The notes below the pieces were generated by a model. The model did not search any database. It saw nothing but the letters and a program-made list of their open reading frames with translations, and was not told the DNA's origin. Shown in pieces: positions 21,122 to 28,087 of a stretch of 28,090 bases of DNA. The DNA is taken from NCBI GenBank assembly GCA_964448405.1, contig CAYUVW010000020.1:1-28090 (forward strand), in the 5' to 3' direction. The position numbers were made by a program, and so were the translations under genes. Source of the DNA: DAORHV01 sp964448405. GTDB lineage: Bacteria; Patescibacteriota; Gracilibacteria; Peribacterales; Peribacteraceae. How positions within the stretch are numbered: position 1 is the stretch's first letter; each line of letters opens with the position of its first letter.

Positions 21122-22032
21122 ACGCCCTGCGGCGCGCATGGTCGGCATGGGATCATTGGTGGCTTGGCGATGTGCCGCCGCATGCATTGGCAGTGGTACG
21201 CATTGCGGCAGGTGCATTTTTCTTCGGCTATTGGCTGCTGAAACTTCCTACCGTTCCACAATTGTTTTCCGATCAAGGCATTGCCATGCCGCTTGTGTAC
21301 CGCGATGCGCCGTCGTTGGTGCTTTTGGTGCTTCGCCTTCCTCCGGTGGAGGTTGCCGGCGGACTCTACGGCATGCTGCTGCTCAGCTTGGTCGGACTAA
21401 CACTCGGCTTTCGCTCACAGTGGATGTCGGGTATTGCGTTTGCGCTCGCCGGGTATTTTTGGCTGCTGTCGCTGCATCTGTACAGCGCGTCGTTCGATGT
21501 CCTCTATCTGTTCATCCTGTTTGCACTGACGTTCAGCGACAGCGGCGGAACATTTTCGCTGGATATGCGTTTGCGCCATGGCTCCTGGACCGCATGGAAG
21601 CCGATCTGCGCATTATCGCAGCGATTCATCGCCGTGCAGCTGACCGCCACCTACGTCGGCGTGTGCTGGCAAAAATTCCTGTTGCCACAGTGGCAAGGCG
21701 GAGAGGTGCTGTACTACAGCATGATGGGCATATGGGCGACACCACTGTCGTTCTGGTTTGTGCGCCATGTGCAGTGGATGCCGTTCTACGATGCGCTGGT
21801 ACGCTGCATTGAATTCCTGCAGTTCATTCTCCCGATTGGCCTGTGGATAGGCTATCTGCGGCCGGTGGGCATTGCAGCAGGAGTCTTGTTTCATCTGCTC
21901 ATTGTGCTGTTCCTCGGTATGGGTGCGTTCTTGGTGATGGTGCCGGCGTACGTGCTGTTTCCGCACCCCGAGTGTGTGCGCGAGTTTCTTATTCGACGGT
22001 TTCCATCTTTGGGCGGACCGGAGGTGCGGTAG
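21118..22032 (+). CDS. HTTM-like membrane protein (gamma-carboxylase-related)
   Basis: 304 residues with about eight to nine membrane helices. The opening ALAVVRIAAGAFFFGYWLLKLPTVPQLFSDQGIAMP is typical of HTTM (horizontally transferred transmembrane) proteins related to vitamin-K-dependent gamma-glutamyl carboxylase, and the C-terminal part FHLLIVLFLGMGAFLVMVPAYVLFPHPE supports it. Bacterial HTTM proteins mostly have no proven function. ATG 21118 overlaps the stop of the upstream gene by 4 nt. Confidence 0.78.
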   Translation: MNALRRAWSAWDHWWLGDVPPHALAVVRIAAGAFFFGYWLLKLPTVPQLFSDQGIAMPLVYRDAPSLVLLVLRLPPVEVAGGLYGMLLLSLVGLTLGFRSQWMSGIAFALAGYFWLLSLHLYSASFDVLYLFILFALTFSDSGGTFSLDMRLRHGSWTAWKPICALSQRFIAVQLTATYVGVCWQKFLLPQWQGGEVLYYSMMGIWATPLSFWFVRHVQWMPFYDALVRCIEFLQFILPIGLWIGYLRPVGIAAGVLFHLLIVLFLGMGAFLVMVPAYVLFPHPECVREFLIRRFPSLGGPEVR

Positions 22033-22041
22033 TATCATGCC

Positions 22042-22314
22042 GTGGGCAAGCACTACTTTTATTTGGCGCGATGTGCGGACGGCACGTTGTACGCCGGAAC
22101 ATGCGTAGATCTCCAGGCGCGTGAAGCCATGCATAACTCCGGCAAGGGTGCGAAGTACACGCGAGCACGACTGCCGGTGACATTCGTCTACAGCGAAACG
22201 TATGCCACGTTGTCGGAGGCACGGCGGCGCGAAGCGGAGGTGAAGCGTTGGCCTAGAAGTGAAAAGCGCGCGTTGTTGGTACGGAAGAGTCGGCGCAAGA
22301 AAAAGGCGGCCTGA
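22042..22314 (+). CDS. GIY-YIG domain protein (UPF0213 type)
   Basis: 90 residues with a GIY-YIG nuclease fold: YFYLARCADGTLYAGTCVDLQAREAMHNSGKGAKYTRARLP, in which the family's first strand motif is 'FYLARC' and the second is 'TLYAG'. The conserved Glu appears in EARRREAEVKRW. Single-domain members are thought to act in DNA repair or to be inactive; activity here is not proven. GTG start 22042 with TAGTAT 6 nt before it. The stop codon lies in the loop of the following terminator. Confidence 0.9.
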   Translation: MGKHYFYLARCADGTLYAGTCVDLQAREAMHNSGKGAKYTRARLPVTFVYSETYATLSEARRREAEVKRWPRSEKRALLVRKSRRKKKAA

Positions 22315-22325
22315 GCCGCCCTTTT
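22301..22325. terminator. Bidirectional terminator overlapping the GIY-YIG stop
   Basis: AAAA, GGCGGC (22305-22310), loop CTGA containing the TGA stop, GCCGCC (22315-22320), C, TTTT. It works in both directions, between the GIY-YIG gene and the convergent Sel1 gene. Confidence 0.88.
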
Positions 22326-22347
22326 GTCGTGCAAGAAGAATGCGGTT

Positions 22348-23097
22348 TTACTTCTGTTCGTTCAGCATCGCAGCAGCGGACGAAGCCATATCCTGGAATT
22401 TCTTGCTGTAACCGTCCGAGAGCCTTTTCGCCTCGGTGATTTGCTCTTTAGTGATCTGCGGAGTGAGTGAATCAATTGCAGTCTTTGCCTGCGTATTTCC
22501 TTGCTTCAGCGCCAGATCGAACCACATGTACGACTGCACGCCGTCTGCCGGAACACCTTCGCCCTTGGCGTACATAACGCCCAGGTTGAATTGCGCTTCG
22601 TTGAAGTTTTGCTCTGCGGCCTGGCGGAAGAGCGTCATGGCTTTGGAGAAATCCTGCTTCACACCCTCTCCGCGGTAGTACACCACACCCAAATTGAACT
22701 GTGAGCGGGCATTGCCGGCCTTGGCAGCTTTTTCAAACCATTCGCGAGCTTTCACAAAGTCTTTGGTGACACCTTCGCCGGTGTAGTACATGACGCCCAA
22801 GTTGAACTGCGACTTCACCTCGCCTTGTGCGGCGGCCTTCTCGAACCATTTGCGGGCCAATGCAAAGTCGCGGGGGATGCCTTGTCCGTCGTGATACAGC
22901 GCGCCGAGTTCAAACTGCGCGTTTTCATCTCCGGCATTCGCCTTCACTTCGAGCGATGCCTTGGTTTCCACGGGCTTTGCGCTTCCGGTGCCGGTTGTGG
23001 CGGGAGTGGGCGTAGCGGGGGCGGGAGTGCCGGACGAACATGCCCAGAGAGAAAGAGACAGAGAGCCGATGATGATGGTGGTGAGTGTGCGACGCAT
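22348..23097 (-). CDS. Sel1-repeat lipoprotein
   Basis: 249-residue exported lipoprotein. The signal peptide ends in LWAC (C20), an acceptable but not ideal lipobox, then a Thr/Pro/Ala linker (about 21-50). Four Sel1-like repeats (about 36 residues each) follow: FELGALYHDGQGIPRDF, FNLGVMYYTGEGVTKDF, FNLGVVYYRGEGVKQDF and FNLGVMYAKGEGVPADG, each followed by a helix with A.xWFxxAa. Sel1 repeats form alpha-solenoids for protein binding; the partner is unknown. The C-terminus is polar and helical. TACACT lies 8 nt before the ATG on the minus strand. Confidence 0.92.
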   Translation of the reverse strand: MRRTLTTIIIGSLSLSLWACSSGTPAPATPTPATTGTGSAKPVETKASLEVKANAGDENAQFELGALYHDGQGIPRDFALARKWFEKAAAQGEVKSQFNLGVMYYTGEGVTKDFVKAREWFEKAAKAGNARSQFNLGVVYYRGEGVKQDFSKAMTLFRQAAEQNFNEAQFNLGVMYAKGEGVPADGVQSYMWFDLALKQGNTQAKTAIDSLTPQITKEQITEAKRLSDGYSKKFQDMASSAAAMLNEQK

Positions 23098-23237
23098 ACC
23101 AGGCTAGTGTACCGCTCTTCGCCTTGGAGCAAAACGGTCAATGCATCCGTCGCTTCCTGGGGTGCGCATTTTCAACTTGCGCCAGAAACTCATCCGTTTA
23201 TACTTCGCGCGTATTTCTTCTTTTCTTACCCGCCCCT

Positions 23238-23429
23238 ATGGAACTGTTGCTCCCTCTTTCCATTTTTGGTGACGATGACGATGATGATGCGTTCGGCGCA
23301 GGAAAAGAAGAAGGTGGTTTTGAACTGGATGATGACAGTTTGGATTTCGCTTCCGACGAAGATAGCAGCGACGAGGATGCAGATGAAAAGAACCCGCTCG
23401 GCATCGAAGGTATCGGCGAAGATTTCTAG
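23238..23429 (+). CDS. Small very acidic protein
   Basis: 63 residues, starting MELLLPLSIFGDDDDDD, then runs of Asp, Glu and Gly to the end (SDEDSSDEDADEK, GIEGIGEDF). The strong negative charge and lack of fold motifs suggest an intrinsically disordered protein. It could bind a basic partner; the role is unknown. The ATG follows a pyrimidine-rich leader and a TATACT box about 35 nt away. The last four nt (CTAG) also hold the stop of the convergent gene. An ORF this biased can arise by chance, so it is less secure than its neighbours. Confidence 0.6.
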   Translation: MELLLPLSIFGDDDDDDAFGAGKEEGGFELDDDSLDFASDEDSSDEDADEKNPLGIEGIGEDF

Positions 23430-24058
23430 TCTGCCTTCTTGCCATCCAGGCTCTCCATGGATTCCATCGCATTGCGCTGGATGGTCCTCCAGTCGTAGGG
23501 GAACTTAAAGGTTTCGAGTGCACGCACAACGCTGGCAAAGCACTGCCAATGCGTTGCCTCCTGGTACACGAACGCATTCCCGCTTTCCTGAACGGGGTTG
23601 TAGTCTTCCAAGGTGTCGCACGGCATGGCTGCCGGAATTACGCCGTAGCGTAGGGCATTGTTGATGTCGTCGGGGTCCTGCTGTTCGGCAAAGAACAATG
23701 CAATGTCCGACCCGGCAAGCATGCGGCGCAGATTCATTTCGTCGTCCGGAATGATCTTAATACGGTGACCGTGGCCCTTCGCCAGCTTGGTAAACAGTTC
23801 GCCGTACTTGGACGAACCTCGTCCGCGAATGAGCAGTGCTACCGGCAGTTCCAAAATACCGTCGAGTACCTTTTCCATCAGCTCACCGCCGAGGGCATCG
23901 GTCATACCGGTCGAGATACAGAGGATTGCTTGCTTGGGTTCCACCGGCCAGCCGAGTTGTTCCTGTAATGCCTTTTTATTCTCGAGCTTATGTTCAATAG
24001 TCCGGGCGCAATACTTGCGCGGAATCTTGTTGTCATACGCTGGGGAGAGTTGTGTCAT
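23426..24058 (-). CDS. C-terminal half of a glycogen-synthase-like GT-B glycosyltransferase
   Basis: 210 residues that match only the second Rossmann domain of GT5/GT4 enzymes: NKKALQEQLGW (about 28-38), ILCISTGMTD, VALLIRGRGS, RIKIIPDDEMNLRRMLAGSDIALFFAEQ and DINNALRYGVIPAAMPCDTLEDY, then RALETF and WRTIQRNAM. The N-terminal acceptor domain is missing and the usual EPxGL motif is replaced by EQQDPDDIN (125-133), so the catalytic Glu-Pro-Gly is lost or shifted. It is either a binding or regulatory remnant or a decayed gene still in frame. The ATG at 24058 has TATACT about 22 nt before it. Confidence 0.78.
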   Translation of the reverse strand: MTQLSPAYDNKIPRKYCARTIEHKLENKKALQEQLGWPVEPKQAILCISTGMTDALGGELMEKVLDGILELPVALLIRGRGSSKYGELFTKLAKGHGHRIKIIPDDEMNLRRMLAGSDIALFFAEQQDPDDINNALRYGVIPAAMPCDTLEDYNPVQESGNAFVYQEATHWQCFASVVRALETFKFPYDWRTIQRNAMESMESLDGKKAD

Positions 24059-24159
24059 TGGGTGTTTGTGTGATCTCCTTAGTATACCGTTTTTTTGGCT
24101 TCTGCGCTCGTAGGCCTTGTTGCGACAGCCAGTAATTGTTGCATAGTATTCTTTACATT

Positions 24160-24196
24160 CCGTTGTCGTGACAACGGCACCGTGGGCAAGGATACT
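24160..24196 (+). promoter_or_regulatory. Promoter of the exonuclease gene with overlapping palindrome
   Basis: GTGACA (24168-24173), a 17-nt spacer and GATACT (24191-24196), 7 nt before ATG 24204. The palindrome CCGTTGTCGTGACAACGG (24160-24177, two 8-nt arms) covers the -35 box, as a repressor operator would. Confidence 0.55.
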
Positions 24197-24203
24197 GCAG
24201 CCC

Positions 24204-25193
24204 ATGAAACACCTGGTCATCATCGACGGACACCACCTTCTCTATAGGGCATATTGGGCCATTCCGCGGAATATGAAGAACTCCAAGGGGGAGCAGGTCA
24301 ACATGGCTTTTGGCTATGCTTCCATGCTCATGAACATTTTGAAGGCGGAGCAGCCAGACAGCTTGTTGTTGTGTTTCGATGCCGATGAAAAAACATTCCG
24401 TCATGAGCAATACGAGGCGTACAAGGCCGGCCGCTCACCGACACCCGAGGATTTCTACCCCCAGGTGCCGGGTGTGTTTCGCATGCTGGACGCCATGGGC
24501 ATCAAGCGGGTGGAGGGTGGAGGGTTCGAGGCAGATGACTTTGCGTGTGCATACGCGCGCGCAGCCGAACAACAGGGTGCCCGCGTAACAATCGTTTCCG
24601 GGGACCGCGACTTGTTTCAGCTTGCCTCCGACAAGATTAGAATTGCCATTCCTCATAAGGGCTACCAGGTACCCGAGTATTTGGGGCCAAAAGAAGTGGA
24701 AACCAAGTATGGCGTAACTCCGGCCCAAATTCCGTCGTACAAAGGATTGGTAGGGGACTCGTCGGATAACTTGCACGGAGTTCTGGGCATTGGCCCCAAG
24801 GCAGCTGCGGCATTACTGCAGAAATACGGAACGCTGCAGAATTTGTACGACCATTTGCCGGAAGTGAAAGAGTCTTGGCGTACCAAGCTGGAGAAGGATC
24901 GGGAGTCGGCTTTTTTCTGTGCAAAAATGGCTGAGCTGATTTGCGATCTTCCCTTTCCGGTTCCGTTGTCGGAATTGGCACTACACGCCTTGCCGACTGC
25001 CGACATCTTGAGCGTCTTCAAGGACTTCGAATTCACCTTACTCACCAAACGGCTGATTGCGTTGACGGAGTTGCCCTACGGCAAGGCGCATTTCCTGCCT
25101 GCTCCGGCTCAAACGGAGGCAGTCACCCCAACAAAGAATCGCAAGCATCAGGGCTCGCCAGATGTTGCATCGTCACAACTTTCTTTGCTCTAG
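24204..25193 (+). CDS. 5'-3' exonuclease, PolA N-terminal-like, stand-alone
   Basis: 329-residue FEN-family 5'-3' exonuclease, which removes RNA primers and flaps. D8 (VIIDGHH), FDADEKTFRHEQYEAYKAGR (58-77), the Glu-Ala-Asp-Asp metal cluster (109-112), SGDRD (132-136) and the helix-hairpin region GLVGDSSDNLHGVLGIGPKAA (181-201, with D185 and D188) are all present. It ends after the exonuclease domain with a low-complexity tail; no 3'-5' exonuclease or polymerase domain follows, so it is not a full DNA polymerase I. ATG 24204 is chosen because of the promoter 7 nt upstream; ATG 24168 would lie in the palindrome region. Confidence 0.95.
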   Translation: MKHLVIIDGHHLLYRAYWAIPRNMKNSKGEQVNMAFGYASMLMNILKAEQPDSLLLCFDADEKTFRHEQYEAYKAGRSPTPEDFYPQVPGVFRMLDAMGIKRVEGGGFEADDFACAYARAAEQQGARVTIVSGDRDLFQLASDKIRIAIPHKGYQVPEYLGPKEVETKYGVTPAQIPSYKGLVGDSSDNLHGVLGIGPKAAAALLQKYGTLQNLYDHLPEVKESWRTKLEKDRESAFFCAKMAELICDLPFPVPLSELALHALPTADILSVFKDFEFTLLTKRLIALTELPYGKAHFLPAPAQTEAVTPTKNRKHQGSPDVASSQLSLL

Positions 25194-25205
25194 CGCAAGC
25201 CACTG

Positions 25206-25211
25206 TATAGT
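25206..25211 (+). promoter_or_regulatory. TATAGT -10 box for the possible 29-codon gene
   Basis: TATAGT, with TTGCTC about 15 nt upstream as a weak -35. ATG 25234 follows after 22 nt. Confidence 0.35.
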
Positions 25212-25221
25212 TTTTGTGTAC

Positions 25222-25250
25222 ACACTTTTTTCGATGAACAAAAAAAGTGT
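25222..25250. repeat. AT-rich hairpin after the exonuclease gene
   Basis: ACACTTTTTT (25222-25231), loop of about 8 nt, then AAAAAAAGTGT (25240-25250), followed by TTTT. It could end the exonuclease transcript, or cover the start of the small gene at 25234. Confidence 0.6.
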
Positions 25251-25323
25251 TTTGTCGGAACATTTTGTTGATGCCTTGGACGAATTTAAAAAGTTGCATG
25301 CATGGCTTTTTTCAGGGCTCTGA
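25234..25323 (+). CDS. Possible 29-residue small protein
   Basis: MNKKSVLSEHFVDALDEFKK then LHAWLFSGL, with a TGA stop. The middle is an amphipathic helix pattern (hydrophobic at F, V, A, L, F, L, W). A TATAGT box lies 22 nt before the ATG and the AT-rich hairpin overlaps it. No family is known to me; it may be a chance ORF. Confidence 0.3.
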   Translation: MNKKSVLSEHFVDALDEFKKLHAWLFSGL

Positions 25324-25452
25324 ATACCAAAGGTGAACAAGGTCCTATTGCAGCCATTCTTGGCGGGTCACTAGACTGCGTTTGTATTTGTCGTGTGTCC
25401 GAGTGTGGTCTCACGCGATCGACTTTGTTTCCCTCACTTCTCCCTCCCTATC
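25324..25452 (+). promoter_or_regulatory. Leader region of ftsA
   Basis: TTGGCG at 25360-25365 and TGTATT at 25383-25388 (17-nt spacer) are a possible promoter with a weak -10. The last 30 nt before ATG 25453 are nearly all pyrimidine (TTTCCCTCACTTCTCCCTCC) with no Shine-Dalgarno sequence. Confidence 0.35.
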
Positions 25453-26697
25453 ATGGCCAAAGAAAGCGTTGTTTCCAGTCTCGATGTCGGCAGTGCGAAA
25501 ATCCGCACGGTCGTGGCCGTTGTTGACGGTGCTGAGGGTGGGCAAGTTCCCAGCGTGATCGGCGTCGGCATTTCGCCGTCACTCGGTATGCGCAAGGGGC
25601 ATGTCATCGATATCGAAGAGACCATCCACAACATCATTTCAGCCCTGGAGGATGCCGAACGCATGGCCGGAGTGCCCATTAACCACGTGTTCATCGGCAT
25701 GAGCGGTGCGCATATCGAAGCCTTCGACAGCCGCGGCGTCATTGCCATCTCGGGTTCCGAGATCACGGTGGACGACATCGCACGCGTGCTGGAGGCAGCC
25801 CAGGCCGTGAGCATTCCGAGCAACCGCCGCATTTTGCACATCGAGCCGAAGTCGTACGCCGTGGACGAACAGCGTGGCATTAAGAACCCGGTCGGCATGA
25901 CGGGCATCCGCCTGGAGGTGGAGGCTCATATCATCACCGGCCAGATTCAGCATGTGAAGAACTTGGAGAAGTGCATTGACCAGGCAGGTGTGGACATCGA
26001 CGCTCTGGTCCCGGCGACCATTGCCATCTCGGAGGCCGTGCTCACCAAGCGTCAGAAGGAACTCGGAGTCGTCACCATCGACATCGGCGCCGGTTCCACC
26101 AGCGTGGCCGTGTTCGAAGAGGGGACCATCTTGCACTCCGTGTGTTTGCCGGTCGGTGGCGAGAACGTCACCAACGACATCGCCATCGGTTTGCGCACAA
26201 GCATCGACACCGCCGAGAAGATCAAGATCGAATTCGGTTCCGTACTCCCGGCCGAAATCCAGGAGCGCGAGATGATCGACCTGAGCACCGTCTCCAAAAT
26301 GGACACCCAGACCGTGTCCAAGAAATACATGGCCGAGATCATGCAGGCCCGCTACTACGAGATCTTCTCTCTTGTAAAAGAGGAATTGAAGCGCGTCGGT
26401 CGCGACGGATTGCTGCCGGCCGGAGCCTTGCTCACCGGTGCGGCCGTCAAAGCCCCCGGCGTGTTGGATATCGCCCGTGAAGTGCTTGGTCTGCCGGTGC
26501 AGATGGGCTTCCCGGTCGAAGTCGGCGGCGTCATCGAGAAAGTCGACGACCCTGCTTACGCCACCGCACTCGGTACCTTGCTGTGGGGTGTCCGCGAAGG
26601 CAGCCGCAAGGGTGGTTTTGGCTTCTCTATGGGCAGCATCGACATGAAGCGCACGTTCGGTCAGGTTGGTTCCTGGCTCAAAAATCTCCTTCCGTAA
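25453..26697 (+). CDS. ftsA: Cell division protein FtsA
   Basis: 414-residue actin-like ATPase that links FtsZ to the membrane at the division site. It starts with SLDVGSAKIRTVVAVVDG, the phosphate-1 region; the SHS2/1C-like domain follows (GHVIDIEETIHNIISALEDAERMAG), then TIDIGAGSTSVAVFEEG (phosphate 2) and LTGAAVKAPGVLDIAREVLG (adenosine motif). The C-terminal MKRTFGQVGSWLKNLLP is the amphipathic membrane-targeting helix. ATG 25453 is the first conserved residue. ftsZ follows 53 nt after the stop, the usual order. No Shine-Dalgarno sequence is seen. Confidence 0.96.
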   Translation: MAKESVVSSLDVGSAKIRTVVAVVDGAEGGQVPSVIGVGISPSLGMRKGHVIDIEETIHNIISALEDAERMAGVPINHVFIGMSGAHIEAFDSRGVIAISGSEITVDDIARVLEAAQAVSIPSNRRILHIEPKSYAVDEQRGIKNPVGMTGIRLEVEAHIITGQIQHVKNLEKCIDQAGVDIDALVPATIAISEAVLTKRQKELGVVTIDIGAGSTSVAVFEEGTILHSVCLPVGGENVTNDIAIGLRTSIDTAEKIKIEFGSVLPAEIQEREMIDLSTVSKMDTQTVSKKYMAEIMQARYYEIFSLVKEELKRVGRDGLLPAGALLTGAAVKAPGVLDIAREVLGLPVQMGFPVEVGGVIEKVDDPAYATALGTLLWGVREGSRKGGFGFSMGSIDMKRTFGQVGSWLKNLLP

Positions 26698-26750
26698 ATC
26701 AAACCCACCCTCCTCCTTTTACTCACCTCGTCCCTCTTCCCCCCGTCCCC

Positions 26751-28025
26751 ATGTCAGACACGTTGCGCTCACTGTTCTCCGGTTCGAAGCCCTCTTCCTC
26801 CGGCGGCAACAGCTTCACTCCGCCCCCGGCCAAGTCCGGTGACGGCTCCGCATCCACGGGAAGCGGTTACCAGGAAGTCCGTCCGGACATTGCTCCCAAC
26901 GCGGTCATTCGCGTGGTGGGTGTCGGCGGCGGCGGATCCAATGCGGTTTCCCGCATGATCAGCAGCAAAGTCGGCGGCGTTGAGTTCATTGCCGTCAACA
27001 CCGACGCTCAGGCGTTGTTCCACAGCCCGGCCACCACCAAGGTGAACATCGGACGCGGCACGACCCGCGGACTCGGTGCCGGTGCCAATCCGGACATCGG
27101 TTTGCAGTCTGCAAAAGAAAGTTCGGAAGAGATCAAGAAGGCGTTGGAGGGAGCCGACCTGGTGTTCATCACCGCCGGTCTTGGCGGTGGCACCGGATCC
27201 GGTGCTGCTCCGTACATCGCCGAGCTGGCCCGTTCCATGGGTGTGCTCACGGTGGGTGTTGTCACCAAGCCGTTCAGCTTCGAGGGTCTGCGCCGCCGCA
27301 AGCAGGCGGATGAGGCTTTGGAGGCTTTGCGTGGCAAGGTCGACACGCTGATCACGATCCCGAACGACAAAATCCTCTCGCTCATCGACAAGACCACTCC
27401 GCTGACCGAGGCCTTCCAGATCGTGGATGAAATCCTCCGTCACGGTATCGAGGGTATTGCCAGCCTGATCACGGTCCATGGATTGGTGAACGTCGACTTC
27501 GCGGACGTGCGTTCCGTCATGCAGGATGCCGGCTCCGCCCTCATGGGAATCGGTTACGGTACCGGCGACAGCCGCGCAGCCGAGGCCGCACGCGCAGCCA
27601 TCGACAGTCCGCTTCTGGAGCTCTCCATCAGCGGCGCCAAGGGTATTCTCTTCAACATCACTGGTGGTAACGACATGAGCATGTTCGAGGTCGACGAAGC
27701 AGCACGCATCGTTACCGAAGCTGCCGATCCGGAAGCCAACATCATCTTCGGCGCCGTGATCGACGATGCTTACACCGGACAGGTGAAGTGCACGGTCATC
27801 GCCACCGGATTCGACGAGCGCAAGGTCGACCAGATGAGCGCCGCAGCAACCCCGTTGCTCCGCCAGCTGCCGTCGTACAAGAAGCAGCAGGACACCAGCA
27901 AGAGCGAGAACCCGGCCCGCGGCGGCAACGACGATGCCGTCATCAAACTGTCGGGCACGCAGCTCAACGAAGAGGAGCTGGAGGTCCCCACCTTCATGCG
28001 CAAGAAGATCGGCGGCAACAAGTAG
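26751..28025 (+). CDS. ftsZ: Cell division protein FtsZ
   Basis: 424-residue tubulin-like GTPase that forms the Z-ring. The GTP-binding loop GGGTGSG is at 145-151, the nucleotide-binding G-rich strand GVGGGGSNA at 57-65 and the T7 loop NVDFADV at 247-253. The C-terminal peptide LEVPTFMRKK (410-419) is the site that binds FtsA. The first 47 or so residues are low-complexity (Ser/Gly/Pro) before the fold starts; most FtsZ proteins have only about 10 there. ATG 26751 follows a leader with almost no purines. The terminator at 28066-28087 follows. Confidence 0.97.
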   Translation: MSDTLRSLFSGSKPSSSGGNSFTPPPAKSGDGSASTGSGYQEVRPDIAPNAVIRVVGVGGGGSNAVSRMISSKVGGVEFIAVNTDAQALFHSPATTKVNIGRGTTRGLGAGANPDIGLQSAKESSEEIKKALEGADLVFITAGLGGGTGSGAAPYIAELARSMGVLTVGVVTKPFSFEGLRRRKQADEALEALRGKVDTLITIPNDKILSLIDKTTPLTEAFQIVDEILRHGIEGIASLITVHGLVNVDFADVRSVMQDAGSALMGIGYGTGDSRAAEAARAAIDSPLLELSISGAKGILFNITGGNDMSMFEVDEAARIVTEAADPEANIIFGAVIDDAYTGQVKCTVIATGFDERKVDQMSAAATPLLRQLPSYKKQQDTSKSENPARGGNDDAVIKLSGTQLNEEELEVPTFMRKKIGGNK

Positions 28026-28065
28026 GCCGCCCCCAACAATTGCCACACGGGAAATGTGGAGAAAG

Positions 28066-28087
28066 CCGACCGGAAGGTCGGTTTTTT
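28066..28087 (+). terminator. Rho-independent terminator of ftsAZ
   Basis: CCGACC (28066-28071), loop GGAA, GGTCGG (28076-28081) and a six-T run. Confidence 0.9.

Noticed and set aside
6338..22314. UGA recoding as glycine
   Set aside because: TGA ends ruvC, the GIY-YIG gene and others at sensible lengths, and no internal TGA is needed in any gene.
26769..28046. 425-codon open frame on the minus strand opposite ftsZ
   Set aside because: It mirrors ftsZ codon structure, has no recognisable motif and covers a gene identified with certainty. Such frames are common opposite GC-richer genes.
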